This document shows positions 1 to 6,802 of a stretch of DNA of 14,718 bases, in pieces; the stretch's first letter is position 1, and the number at the start of each line of letters is the position of its first letter. Under the pieces are notes generated by a model. The model searched no databases. It worked only from the letters and a program-made list of their open reading frames with translations, and had not been told where the DNA came from. Made by a program: the position numbers and the translations under genes. The stretch spans positions 1 through 14,718 of the forward strand of contig CALQED020000006.1 of assembly GCA_943329505.2 (NCBI GenBank). The letters are read 5' to 3'. The DNA is from Polynucleobacter meluiroseus (GTDB lineage: Bacteria > Pseudomonadota > Gammaproteobacteria > Burkholderiales > Burkholderiaceae).

Positions 1-141
1 CCGAATATCCACGTCTTCGTTTGGATAACGCTTCTTTGTGGCCGATGCTAGCGCCATTTCGAGTGCCTCAAACACAATTGCTTGATCAACGTTCTTTTCA
101 CGCGCTAGGGCGTCTGCCAACATGAGAACTTCTCGACTCAT
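1..141 (-). CDS. nusA: Transcription termination/antitermination factor NusA (partial, first 47 residues)
   Basis: Only the first 47 codons are present; the gene runs off the left edge. The visible residues begin MSREVLMLADALAREKNV and continue with an ALASATKKRY stretch, the typical start of the NusA N-terminal domain that contacts RNA polymerase. NusA is a cytoplasmic factor that modulates pausing, intrinsic termination and antitermination. The ATG overlaps the rimP stop in an ATGA arrangement (138-141), so translation is probably coupled. An AAAGGAAG Shine-Dalgarno sequence sits about 6 bases before the ATG (near 148-157), inside the end of rimP. The order rimP-nusA is the conserved one and is usually followed by infB, which would lie outside the window. 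The S1, KH and C-terminal repeat domains cannot be judged here. Confidence 0.95.
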   Translation of the reverse strand, partial: MSREVLMLADALAREKNVDQAIVFEALEMALASATKKRYPNEDVDIR

Positions 142-641
142 GATTTTCTTCCTTTGAAATCAATAACAGGGACCAACCGAGTCTTATCGATCTCGGCTAA
201 TGAAAACTCCAATTGAGACGGCTGACCATCAGCTACCTCAAATACCAAACCAAATTTCGCGTCAGGTGAATTCAATTCACCACTCAGCAAACCTTGCAAT
301 ACACCACGAAAATTCTTACGACTACCAACGGCAACCCGCAACTTCAAATCCACTTCCATGCCAGCAAAGCGCACAAAATCTTCTGCCGTCTTGACTGGAC
401 GATCAAGACCTGGGGAAGATATCTCCAAGCGCTCGTATGGAATGTTTTCAACTGGCAGGGTGTAGCTCAATTGATGGCTCACCTTCTCGCAATCCAAAAC
501 AGTAATCAAACGCTCGTAATCAGGATTCTCAATCGTCACTCGAAGTAAACCTCCAGCCTCACGCTCAATATCGACTAGCGTGTAACCCAAGTTTTCCAAC
601 TCTGCAGCAATGATCTTCTGATCCTTCACAACTTCCCTCAT
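138..641 (-). CDS. rimP: Ribosome maturation factor RimP
   Basis: RimP is a cytoplasmic factor needed for maturation of the 30S ribosomal subunit. The 167-residue length fits the family. The hallmark SSPGLDRP motif lies at residues 75-82, after an N-terminal alpha/beta domain containing LGYTLVDIE (18-26). A C-terminal Sm-like barrel domain (about 90-165) ends in RLVPVIDFKGRK. It overlaps nusA by 4 bases and is the first gene of the rimP-nusA operon. The start is uncertain. The ATG at 639-641 has no good Shine-Dalgarno sequence, whereas a GTG at codon 5 (627-629) is preceded by GAGG with a 6-base gap that overlaps that ATG. The shorter form would begin MKDQKIIAAEL, which also suits the family. 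An attenuator-like leader lies directly upstream. Confidence 0.95.
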   Translation of the reverse strand: MREVVKDQKIIAAELENLGYTLVDIEREAGGLLRVTIENPDYERLITVLDCEKVSHQLSYTLPVENIPYERLEISSPGLDRPVKTAEDFVRFAGMEVDLKLRVAVGSRKNFRGVLQGLLSGELNSPDAKFGLVFEVADGQPSQLEFSLAEIDKTRLVPVIDFKGRKS

Positions 642-761
642 ACCAAAACGGCAAAAAAAAATGGGCTTTGAAGCCCATATTCTCGAAATTCAGAACAGGC
701 CGACTTACGTTGATCGCAACATCAGTCGGTAACAACACTTGCAGCAGGTTTGTGCTGCAAG
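642..761 (-). ncRNA. Structured 5' leader of rimP-nusA (three hairpins, attenuator-like)
   Basis: Three stems follow one another in the minus-strand RNA. First is a perfect 9-bp stem (738-746 with 753-761) with a 6-base loop. Second is a two-part hairpin: outer stem CCGACT/AGTCGG (700-705 with 724-729), a symmetric 3x3 internal loop, inner stem GTTG/CAAC (709-712 with 717-720) and a tetraloop. Third is the terminator hairpin at 661-678. The first stem begins almost exactly where transcription from the TATAAT-like box would start. A rimP leader family with a terminator is catalogued for other proteobacteria, and NusA is known in E. coli to control its own operon. I could not identify an antiterminator pairing. 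The regulatory role is inference. Confidence 0.5.
652..678 (-). terminator. Intrinsic terminator-type hairpin in the rimP leader
   Basis: Read on the minus strand, ATGGGCTT pairs with AAGCCCAT (671-678 with 661-668) in a near-perfect 7-8 bp stem. It is followed at once by nine U residues (653-661), the classic rho-independent layout. It ends only about 11 bases before the annotated rimP ATG, so any transcript from an upstream promoter must read through it to express rimP-nusA. The plus strand has no T-run after the hairpin, so it acts only on the minus strand. It could equally be the end of the scpB-rluB transcript, but its position also makes it an attenuator for rimP. Confidence 0.75.
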
Positions 762-767
762 ACCAAA

Positions 768-798
768 ATTATAGCGGATTTTTAGAGAAAACTGTTAG
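768..798 (-). promoter_or_regulatory. Putative sigma-70 promoter of rimP-nusA
   Basis: On the minus strand a perfect TATAAT (768-773) lies just beyond the rluB stop codon. The best -35 match is CTAACA (793-798; 4 of 6 to TTGACA) with a long 19-base spacer. The predicted start near 760-761 gives a leader of about 120 bases. The -10 box is convincing; the -35 box is weak. Confidence 0.5.
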
Positions 799-801
799 AA
801 A

Positions 802-2565
802 TCAGAAGCTTTCGCCAGGATTTCGGGGTTTCCTAGGGCCTTTATTGAAGGGTTTTCGTCCTTTTGGTGCACCCCGTTTGGGTCCATTTCCAGGACTTTG
901 GGGGCTAGCCGTCACAAATGCAGACTGCCCGTGATGTACTTTTTTGCCTTTATTGCGGGATTGTCCATTGCCGCCCTGACCGCCTTGGCCACCCTGCCCA
1001 CCACCTTGACCTGGTCTGCCGCCTTGCGTGCGACCCCGGAAAGGACCGCGCCCATCACCTGAACCACCCCCTGGATTGGCATTTCTACCCTGATGCGTTA
1101 GGCCATGGTGACCGCTGGCGAGCGTTAAAGCATCACGCGAACCCCAATATGAAACCGAGGTTTGCATTGGGTCTGGCTGAAAATCAGCTCCAGCAGGATT
1201 GCGGCTTTGTCCGCCAGCATTCGGGTTGCGACTCTTGTCTTGCGGTTGCGGCATTTTTAAGCCAGCAGACTTCATCAAGTTATAGATGCCGCCAGCCTCA
1301 ACCTCTTCCCATTTGCCACGCCTTAAACGCGGAGGCAGTAAGAACATGCCATAGCGGGTACGAATCAAACGAGAGACTGTGTGACCTACCGTCTCGAACA
1401 TGCGGCGTACTTCGCGATTACGACCCTCTGTCAAAGCAACGTGATACCAACGGTTTGCACCATCACCACCACCCATTGCAAGACGTAAGAATCGCGCTTG
1501 TCCATCATCGAGTGTGATGCCGCTCTTTAATTGTGCAGTGTTATCTTGACTTAACTCGCCCAAAATACGGACTGCATATTCACGCTCAACTCCATAACGC
1601 GGATGCATGAGGCGATTTGCCAACTCGCCTGAGGTCGTAAACAACAACAAACCTTCAGTATTAAAGTCCAAACGACCAACTGCGATCCAGCGACCTTGAC
1701 GGGGTTTTGGTAAACGATCAAATACCGTTGGACGGCCTTCTGGATCAGACTGGCTAACGATTTCGCCGGCAGGTTTGTGATACAAAATAACGCGCGGTGG
1801 CTTAGTCTGAATCTTGCGATGGATTTGCTTGCCGTTAATGCGGACTTGGTCCGTAGGTCCAATACGTTGACCGATATGGGCAGGCAAACCATTCACTGAT
1901 ACACGCCCTTGCACAATCAAATCTTCCATGTCACGGCGTGAACCCATGCCAGCATCTGCTAAGACTTTATGGAGCTTAACGGTATCTTCATCATCCGCAT
2001 CGTCGTCTAAACCATCCAGGTCAGACCATACTTCATCACGCATACTGAGCGGTAATTCATCAATGTTTGCAAATTGCAAACTACTCATTTCTTCTTCAGT
2101 GGGCGCATCTGGATCTTCATCCTCGCGCGAGCGCTGGGCGCGACGCTCTGCACCAGTTTGATGAGAGATTTCGCTTTCGTTCAAACCATCTGGATTTTTA
2201 ACTTCCAATGCCTCGGGTGCATCTAATGCTGCATCAAACTCACCAGACACCACAGAAGCAAACAATGCTTCTACGTCTGCAGGATTTGGGGCCAACTTGG
2301 CAGCATGATTAGCGCCACCCTCGCGCGGACCGCTAGGGGTGTCACCTTCGCGGCGAGGCCTATCCTTATTGAAGGGGCGCTTCTTATTGAATGGATGTTT
2401 ACCTGTTCCTGCGCGACGGGGATGGCGTGGACCACGGTCTTCACGTGGCGCGCGTTCACCACCCTCACCCTGAGAACCTTCAGTAGAAGAAGATCCTGTA
2501 TCAGTATGTGATGGCGTTGCTGCAGGTACTACAGGGGTTGAATCTTTTTCGTTAGAACTTGTCAT
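802..2565 (-). CDS. rluB: 23S rRNA pseudouridine synthase RluB-type, with long disordered tails
   Basis: This RsuA/RluB-family enzyme converts a uridine in helix 93 of 23S rRNA (U2605 in E. coli) to pseudouridine. The S4 RNA-binding domain is at about residues 196-250 ([15 protein letters not shown]...). The catalytic domain is at about 258-430, with the [14 protein letters not shown] motif placing the catalytic Asp at 300, and [10 protein letters not shown] further on. At 587 residues it is roughly twice the core length. Residues 1-190 are low complexity: basic and Gly/Pro-rich to about 85, then very acidic just before the S4 domain. Residues 435-587 are Gly/Gln/Asn/Arg-rich. PFNK motifs occur in both tails. 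It starts 6 bases after the scpB stop with no clear Shine-Dalgarno sequence, suggesting coupled translation. The RluB assignment over a paralogue rests partly on the scpB neighbour. Confidence 0.9.
   Translation of the reverse strand: MTSSNEKDSTPVVPAATPSHTDTGSSSTEGSQGEGGERAPREDRGPRHPRRAGTGKHPFNKKRPFNKDRPRREGDTPSGPREGGANHAAKLAPNPADVEALFASVVSGEFDAALDAPEALEVKNPDGLNESEISHQTGAERRAQRSREDEDPDAPTEEEMSSLQFANIDELPLSMRDEVWSDLDGLDDDADDEDTVKLHKVLADAGMGSRRDMEDLIVQGRVSVNGLPAHIGQRIGPTDQVRINGKQIHRKIQTKPPRVILYHKPAGEIVSQSDPEGRPTVFDRLPKPRQGRWIAVGRLDFNTEGLLLFTTSGELANRLMHPRYGVEREYAVRILGELSQDNTAQLKSGITLDDGQARFLRLAMGGGDGANRWYHVALTEGRNREVRRMFETVGHTVSRLIRTRYGMFLLPPRLRRGKWEEVEAGGIYNLMKSAGLKMPQPQDKSRNPNAGGQSRNPAGADFQPDPMQTSVSYWGSRDALTLASGHHGLTHQGRNANPGGGSGDGRGPFRGRTQGGRPGQGGGQGGQGGQGGNGQSRNKGKKVHHGQSAFVTASPQSPGNGPKRGAPKGRKPFNKGPRKPRNPGESF
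961..1014 (-). repeat. Gly-Gln tandem repeat inside rluB
   Basis: Codons 518-535 of rluB encode a run of GGQ/GGGQ units ([17 protein letters not shown]). The DNA is a degenerate tandem repeat of about 9 bases mixing GGT/GGC and CAA/CAG codons. The mixed codons suggest the repeat is old and selected at the protein level rather than freshly expanded by slippage. Confidence 0.7.
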
Positions 2566-2571
2566 TAATGA

Positions 2572-3264
2572 TTATTTTGTTTCGTCTGATGGGTCTTCAG
2601 ACTCAGGGGTAACTTCTTCGGCTTGCTCTTGAACCACAACTGCAGATTGGTCAATGACAACGGTTTCTACTGTGGCAGTAGGATCAAATTCAATGACTGC
2701 TTGGCCTAATTGTTCTGCCGCAGCCATTGGCGCAGCATCTTCTAAGATCGGCAGACTTTGTAGATTCGTGAGACTTAAGTCATCTAAAAATTGTTTGGTA
2801 GTGGCATATAAGCCAGGACGACCAATCGTATCTTTATGGCCAATCACTTCCACCCAACCACGGTCTTCCAATTGCTTCATTACATTGCTACTTACAGCAA
2901 CGCCACGAATTTCTTCAATCTCACCACGGGTGACAGGTTGACGATAAGCAATGATCGCTAAAGTCTCCATCACTGCACGGGAATACTTTGGCGGCTTCTC
3001 AGGCGTCAAACGATCCAGATACTCACGCATGGATAAACGGCTCTGGAAACGCCACCCAGTAGCAATATGAACCAGTTCCATACCCTTATCATCCCAAGTG
3101 CGCTGAATCTCGACCAATGCCTCATCGATATCAGCGGTAGTGATGTCCTCGACAAATAGACGAGACAGGTCAGCAACTGAGAGTGGCTCCTGCGCGCACA
3201 GGAGGGCTGTTTCAATAACGCGCTTGTTGTGATCGTCCATAAAAGTCGGGCTATCAGGATTCAT
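2572..3264 (-). CDS. scpB: Segregation and condensation protein B (ScpB)
   Basis: ScpB is the winged-helix kleisin-binding subunit that works with ScpA and SMC in chromosome condensation and partitioning. The 230-residue length is normal. Family signatures are clear: [16 protein letters not shown] (14-29), [20 protein letters not shown] (94-113, the second winged helix) and the highly conserved [21 protein letters not shown] (135-155). The C-terminal 60 residues are acidic and variable. The start at 3264 (MNPDSPTF) is preceded by AGG immediately next to the ATG, which is poor; an alternative ATG at codon 9 ([10 protein letters not shown]) matches the usual family start equally well. No scpA is adjacent. 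rluB follows after 6 bases, and scpB-rluB proximity is common in bacteria. Confidence 0.95.
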   Translation of the reverse strand: MNPDSPTFMDDHNKRVIETALLCAQEPLSVADLSRLFVEDITTADIDEALVEIQRTWDDKGMELVHIATGWRFQSRLSMREYLDRLTPEKPPKYSRAVMETLAIIAYRQPVTRGEIEEIRGVAVSSNVMKQLEDRGWVEVIGHKDTIGRPGLYATTKQFLDDLSLTNLQSLPILEDAAPMAAAEQLGQAVIEFDPTATVETVVIDQSAVVVQEQAEEVTPESEDPSDETK

Positions 3265-3432
3265 CCTGAATAGGCTTTAAAAAAATGTATTTCAGTAATG
3301 GGTTTTGGTGTTTTCTAGCGACTACGAACAATCCATCTCATAATTTCTAATTAGGGAATATGCCCGCGTTGCAACGAAGTCCATTTCGTTCACCGTGAAA
3401 CTATTATAAGGTAGGCTCAATACAATAGCTAT
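3265..3432. promoter_or_regulatory. Divergent intergenic region between scpB and the patatin gene
   Basis: These 168 AT-rich bases must hold the promoters for scpB (minus) and the patatin-like gene (plus). On the plus strand TATTATAAG (3402-3410) is a plausible -10 box, about 25 bases before the ATG at 3433; I see no good -35. A perfect 6-bp inverted repeat AACGAA/TTCGTT (3373-3378 and 3385-3390) lies just upstream of it and could be an operator. On the minus strand only weak candidates were seen, such as TTGCAA followed by an AT-rich stretch. Individual boxes are low confidence. Confidence 0.35.
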
Positions 3433-4335
3433 ATGCACAAAATTTCATCAAAATCCCTCGTTTCCCCTGAACGACGCCATGTATTAGGTCTTGGCATCGG
3501 CATGAGCGCCCTATTGACCGCTGGCGGCCTAAGTTCCTGCAGCCTGATGGGATCCAAAAAGCCGGTAGTTGGCTTGGTTCTTGGTGCAGGTGCTGCCAGG
3601 GGATTTGCCCATGTGGGGGTAATTAAGGCTCTAGAAGCCCAAGGCATATATCCGGATATCGTTGTTGGTAGCAGTGCTGGCAGCGTGATCGCCGCTCTAT
3701 TTGCCTCTGGAGCCAGTGGCAATGAGCTCAATCGCCTAGCCCTAAACCTCGATGAAGCCACGATTGCCGATTGGGGTTTGCCATTCGCAGGACGTTTTGG
3801 CGGACTCATTAAAGGCGATGCCCTGCAAAATATGGTTAACCGTGAAGTACAAAACAAAACTATTGAACAGATGCGCATTCCGCTGGGAATTGTCGCTACT
3901 GAATTGCAATCAGGTAAAGGTGTTTTGTTTCGTACGGGCAATACTGGCCAAGCTGTTCGCGCCTCATGTAGCGTACCCGGAGTCTTTCAACCCACTCAGA
4001 TCGGTGGCAAGGAGTATGTGGATGGCGGCCTTGTAGCGCCAGTACCTGTGAGTTACGCCAAGCAAATGGGGGCAACCTTAGTTATTGCCGTCAATATTTC
4101 TTCGGAACCCGTTCATCAAGATGCAAGTGGAACTTTTGGCGTGTTGCAACATACCATTTCAATTATGCAAAGAAGTATTAATCAATTTGAACTCAAGAGC
4201 GCGGATGTTGTGATTACCCCGCAGCTCAAACAAATGAGTAGTGGTGAATTCAAATCCAGAAATGCGGCTATTTTGGCTGGCGAAATGGCAACACAAGAGC
4301 AAATGGCATTGATTAAGGAAAAGCTGAAAGGCTAA
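3433..4335 (+). CDS. Patatin-like phospholipase, probable exported lipoprotein
   Basis: This 300-residue bacterial patatin-like serine hydrolase (RssA/NTE-type fold) probably releases acyl chains from phospholipids or other lipid esters. All catalytic elements are visible: the oxyanion loop GAGAARG (51-57), the nucleophile elbow GSSAG (79-83) with Ser81, and the YVDGG motif with catalytic Asp197. The N-terminus has RRHVLGLGIG (14-23), a hydrophobic segment, then LSSC (33-36). This is a twin-arginine-like leader with a lipobox at Cys36, so I infer membrane anchoring after export. The RR motif is not a full Tat consensus (no SRRxFLK), so Sec export is possible. No strong Shine-Dalgarno precedes the ATG. 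The gene is monocistronic and converges on the NlpC/P60 gene with only 26 bases between them. The substrate is unknown. Confidence 0.85.
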   Translation: MHKISSKSLVSPERRHVLGLGIGMSALLTAGGLSSCSLMGSKKPVVGLVLGAGAARGFAHVGVIKALEAQGIYPDIVVGSSAGSVIAALFASGASGNELNRLALNLDEATIADWGLPFAGRFGGLIKGDALQNMVNREVQNKTIEQMRIPLGIVATELQSGKGVLFRTGNTGQAVRASCSVPGVFQPTQIGGKEYVDGGLVAPVPVSYAKQMGATLVIAVNISSEPVHQDASGTFGVLQHTISIMQRSINQFELKSADVVITPQLKQMSSGEFKSRNAAILAGEMATQEQMALIKEKLKG

Positions 4336-4361
4336 TTAGGTAAGCCTTGGAAAGCAGAGCC

Positions 4362-5030
4362 TTAAAGGCTGCGCGACTTACGCTTAAGATTCTTGACTTC
4401 GTTCAGCAGCTCTTGACGCTCAGCATCATTTAAGTTGTCGCTGCCATCAAGACGACGAGCGCCGTCAAATCGTTTATCCCAATACATGCTACCGAGATCG
4501 TCAACACGAACAGTAGTGCCTTTGGATGGTGAGTGGATAAATTTGTTGTCGCCAACATAAATACCCACATGAGAAAAAGTTAAACGCATCGTATTAAAAA
4601 ATACGAGATCACCTGGCTGCAATTCATCGCGACCAATAGGCTTACCAACACGACTCATTTGAGTAGACTTCCGTGGCAACAAGAAACCCAACTTGTCTTT
4701 AAATACGTAGCCAACAAAACTACTGCCATCCAAACCAGACTGAGGCAATTCAGCATCCCAGCGATAACGCACACCAATCACCTCCATAGCGCGATTAATC
4801 AACTCTTCTGATTTTCCAGTCACGGTATCGGCCAAACGATCAGATACGCGCGAGATATACGCTCTTCCCGCCTGGAACATACTTTCTTTTGGAACAACTG
4901 CATCCGCAGCCGAATTAGTTGCAGCGGAAGTGTCAGGCGCTGTCGCATCTGCTGCAAAAGCAGAGGCACAGACAGTCAAACCCAGGGCAAGGCCTAAGAT
5001 TTGTGAGAGCAGCGCTTTTTTTAGTGACAT
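4362..5030 (-). CDS. Exported NlpC/P60-family protein lacking the catalytic cysteine
   Basis: This 222-residue protein has a Sec signal peptide (1-26, cleavage at AFA/AD), a short Ala/Thr-rich linker, and an NlpC/P60 (C40) domain at about 75-195. Active family members cleave peptidoglycan stem peptides with a Cys-His-His triad in the motif DCSGFV...HVGIYVG. The His part is intact: HVGIYVG with His154 and FIHSPSKG with His166. The Cys position is not: the sequence reads GLDGSSFVGYVF, with Gly102 (codon GGC, 4725-4727) where Cys is expected. A single T-to-G change from TGC would explain it. The usual Tyr/Trp-Gly-Gly before it is also altered to RWDAEL. The frame is intact, so this is either a non-catalytic binding protein or a point change. 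It lies downstream of yejF on the same strand, 134 bases away. Confidence 0.85.
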   Translation of the reverse strand: MSLKKALLSQILGLALGLTVCASAFAADATAPDTSAATNSAADAVVPKESMFQAGRAYISRVSDRLADTVTGKSEELINRAMEVIGVRYRWDAELPQSGLDGSSFVGYVFKDKLGFLLPRKSTQMSRVGKPIGRDELQPGDLVFFNTMRLTFSHVGIYVGDNKFIHSPSKGTTVRVDDLGSMYWDKRFDGARRLDGSDNLNDAERQELLNEVKNLKRKSRSL

Positions 5031-5091
5031 CGGATCAGTTTAACAAAGAACCCTGCATTAACCAAGATCTCACTGTAGTCATAAGCTATTG

Positions 5092-5144
5092 TTTATAAAG
5101 ATGATTTTGCACCACTTGGTGTAATAAGGGGTAAAAATGCACCA
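5092..5144 (-). promoter_or_regulatory. Putative promoter and dyad operator upstream of the NlpC/P60-like gene
   Basis: The 134-base gap between yejF and the NlpC/P60-like gene holds TGCACCA-CT-TGGTGTA (5108-5123), an inverted repeat with one mismatch. A third half-site TGCACCA (5138-5144) lies exactly 30 bases from the first in direct orientation. A TATAAA -10 candidate for the minus strand is at 5092-5097, so the dyad would cover its -35 region. The half-site resembles the NtrC site (TGCACCA-N3-TGGTGCA), but the gap is 2 rather than 3 bases and no sigma-54 promoter is seen. The regulator is unknown. Confidence 0.35.
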
Positions 5145-5164
5145 AAATAGAGTCTTAAGGGCCA

Positions 5165-6802
5165 CTAAGTCAGCTCCGCGGCCGCAAATAACTCCTTGGT
5201 ATAGACCTGCTTGGGCTGCTTTATGAGGGTCTCGGTATCCCCAAACTCCACCACCCTGCCTTCTTTAAGAACCATTACCTCATGGGACATGGCTCGAATC
5301 ACTGCTAAATCATGACTAATGAGCAGATAGGCCAAGTTGTATTTCTTCTGTAATTCTGAAAGCAGACTAAGAACTTGTTTCTGAATGGAAACATCCAATG
5401 CCGAAGTGGGCTCATCCAATACCAATATTTGCGGACGCAAGATTAAAGCCCGCGCAATAGCAATGCGTTGACGTTGACCTCCGGAGAATTCATGAGGATA
5501 GCGAGCAAGTGCTGAGCGATCCAAGCCTACTTCCTTGAGCATATCGACCACACGAGATTCGCGCTCCGCTGCTGAGAGCTTCGGATAATGAACATCCAAT
5601 CCTTCAGAAATAATTTGCATCACGTTCATGCGCGGCGATAGTGAACCAAAGGGATCTTGAAAAATGACTTGTAAGCTTGAACGCATTGCGCGGCGTTCTA
5701 CCGCCTTCAGTGTTTGCCAATCTTTGCCAAGCACATCGACATCCCCAGTCACTTGCGCAGCAGAATCGCCCAGGAGACCTAGAACAGCCATACCTAAAGT
5801 CGTCTTACCAGAACCAGATTCGCCAATTACACCAATGGTCTGACCTTGCTTCAAATGGAAGCTCACTTTTTTCAATACTTTGTGGGCTGGGGCTTTTTTA
5901 AACCAGGAGCTTGACTCCGAACTGGGGTAAGCAACGGATAGCTCCTCTGTCTTTAATAGAACAGGTGCTAGTGGCATCACAGGCGCAAGTTCGCGGACTG
6001 GCTCGCTATTTACTAAAGCGCGGGTATATGGATCAGTCGGATGATCAAAGACTTTTTTAGTAGGGCCAGACTCCATGAGATTGCCTTGGTGTAAGACAGC
6101 CACGCGCTGAGCAAAATGTTTTACCAAATTCAGATCATGAGTGATCAATAGAATTCCCATGCCCCCTTGCTCTTTGGATTCTTCTTGTAACTCTTTCAGT
6201 AAATCCAAAATTTGCAAACGCAGACTCACATCTAAAGCAGTGGTCGGCTCATCCGCAATCAAGAGTCTCGGCTTACAAGCCAAGGCCATTGCAATCATGG
6301 CACGCTGACGTTGTCCACCTGACAGTTGATGAGGGTAAGCATGAAAACGACGCTCCGGTTCAGGAATCCCAGTCTTTTTCAATAACTCAATTGCCGCATC
6401 AATGGCATCAGCCTTGGATATCAATGGCTGATCAATCTGTACTGCTTCAATAATTTGATTGCCGATCGTAAATAAAGGATTGAGTGCCGTCATCGGCTCC
6501 TGAAACACCATCGCAATTTCACGGCCACGAATCTCCCGAATCTTTTCGATGGGTAAAGACAATAAATCGACTGCCTCTTGTCCATCTTTCTGATGCCATA
6601 GAATTTTTCCAGTGACCTTAGCACCCTCAGGCTCTAGCCTTAAGGGTGCTAGTGCCGTTAAGGTTTTGCCCGAGCCAGATTCCCCTACCAGGGCTACGCG
6701 TTCACCAATCCCAATCTCTAAATCTAAATGATTAACCGCGAATTTCTCACGGCGCCCTGTCCCAAAAGAAATAGAAAGATCTTCATAGCGCAGCAAACTC
6801 AT
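5165..6802 (-). CDS. yejF: Peptide ABC transporter, fused double ATP-binding subunit YejF
   Basis: This 545-residue protein carries two complete ABC ATPase domains and powers the YejABEF importer at the inner face of the membrane. Domain 1: Walker A GESGSGKT (40-47), signature LSGGQRQR (160-167), Walker B LLIADEP (180-186), switch His222. Domain 2: Walker A GESGSGKT (327-334), signature FSGGQRQR (439-446), Walker B ILVLDEP (459-465), switch His497. Both sites look competent. A DPYTRAL segment after domain 1 (257-263) is typical of the oligopeptide/dipeptide ATPase extension. The ATG overlaps the yejE stop by 4 bases and has an ideal GGAGG 6 bases upstream. It is the last gene of yejABEF; I see no clear terminator after it. 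Confidence 0.95.
   Translation of the reverse strand: MSLLRYEDLSISFGTGRREKFAVNHLDLEIGIGERVALVGESGSGKTLTALAPLRLEPEGAKVTGKILWHQKDGQEAVDLLSLPIEKIREIRGREIAMVFQEPMTALNPLFTIGNQIIEAVQIDQPLISKADAIDAAIELLKKTGIPEPERRFHAYPHQLSGGQRQRAMIAMALACKPRLLIADEPTTALDVSLRLQILDLLKELQEESKEQGGMGILLITHDLNLVKHFAQRVAVLHQGNLMESGPTKKVFDHPTDPYTRALVNSEPVRELAPVMPLAPVLLKTEELSVAYPSSESSSWFKKAPAHKVLKKVSFHLKQGQTIGVIGESGSGKTTLGMAVLGLLGDSAAQVTGDVDVLGKDWQTLKAVERRAMRSSLQVIFQDPFGSLSPRMNVMQIISEGLDVHYPKLSAAERESRVVDMLKEVGLDRSALARYPHEFSGGQRQRIAIARALILRPQILVLDEPTSALDVSIQKQVLSLLSELQKKYNLAYLLISHDLAVIRAMSHEVMVLKEGRVVEFGDTETLIKQPKQVYTKELFAAAELT

Noticed and set aside
738..761. Perfect 9-bp hairpin as the rluB terminator
   Set aside because: On the minus strand the stem is followed by mixed TGTTGTTACC rather than a T-run, and a TATAAT box sits just upstream. 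It fits a 5' leader stem better than a terminator, though weak termination is not excluded.
668..934. Plus-strand open frame across the rimP leader and the end of rluB
   Set aside because: No ribosome site, no known domain, and it overlaps the structured leader and the antisense of the RluB tail.
961..1014. Gly-Gln repeat as a CRISPR-like or mobile repeat
   Set aside because: It is an in-frame coding repeat of about 9 bases with mixed codons and no spacers.
918..1517. Long open frame on the plus strand opposite rluB (199 residues)
   Set aside because: It lies wholly antisense to the clear RluB core and Gly-rich tail, shows no recognisable domain, and is rich in Cys/His as expected from reversing Gly/Gln/Arg codons. 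I treat it as a shadow frame.
4336..4372. Bidirectional terminator between the patatin and NlpC/P60 genes
   Set aside because: AGCCTT and AAGGCT repeats are present, but the arrangement gives either a one-base loop or a long unpaired loop, and no T-run follows on either strand.
4362..5030. NlpC/P60 gene as a pseudogene
   Set aside because: The frame, signal peptide, His residues and C-terminus are all intact. Only the Cys position and nearby residues differ, so it is more likely a non-catalytic protein or a point change.
5108..5124. True NtrC binding site
   Set aside because: The half-sites match, but the centre is 2 bases instead of 3 and there is no sigma-54 -24/-12 element. Reported only as an operator-like dyad.
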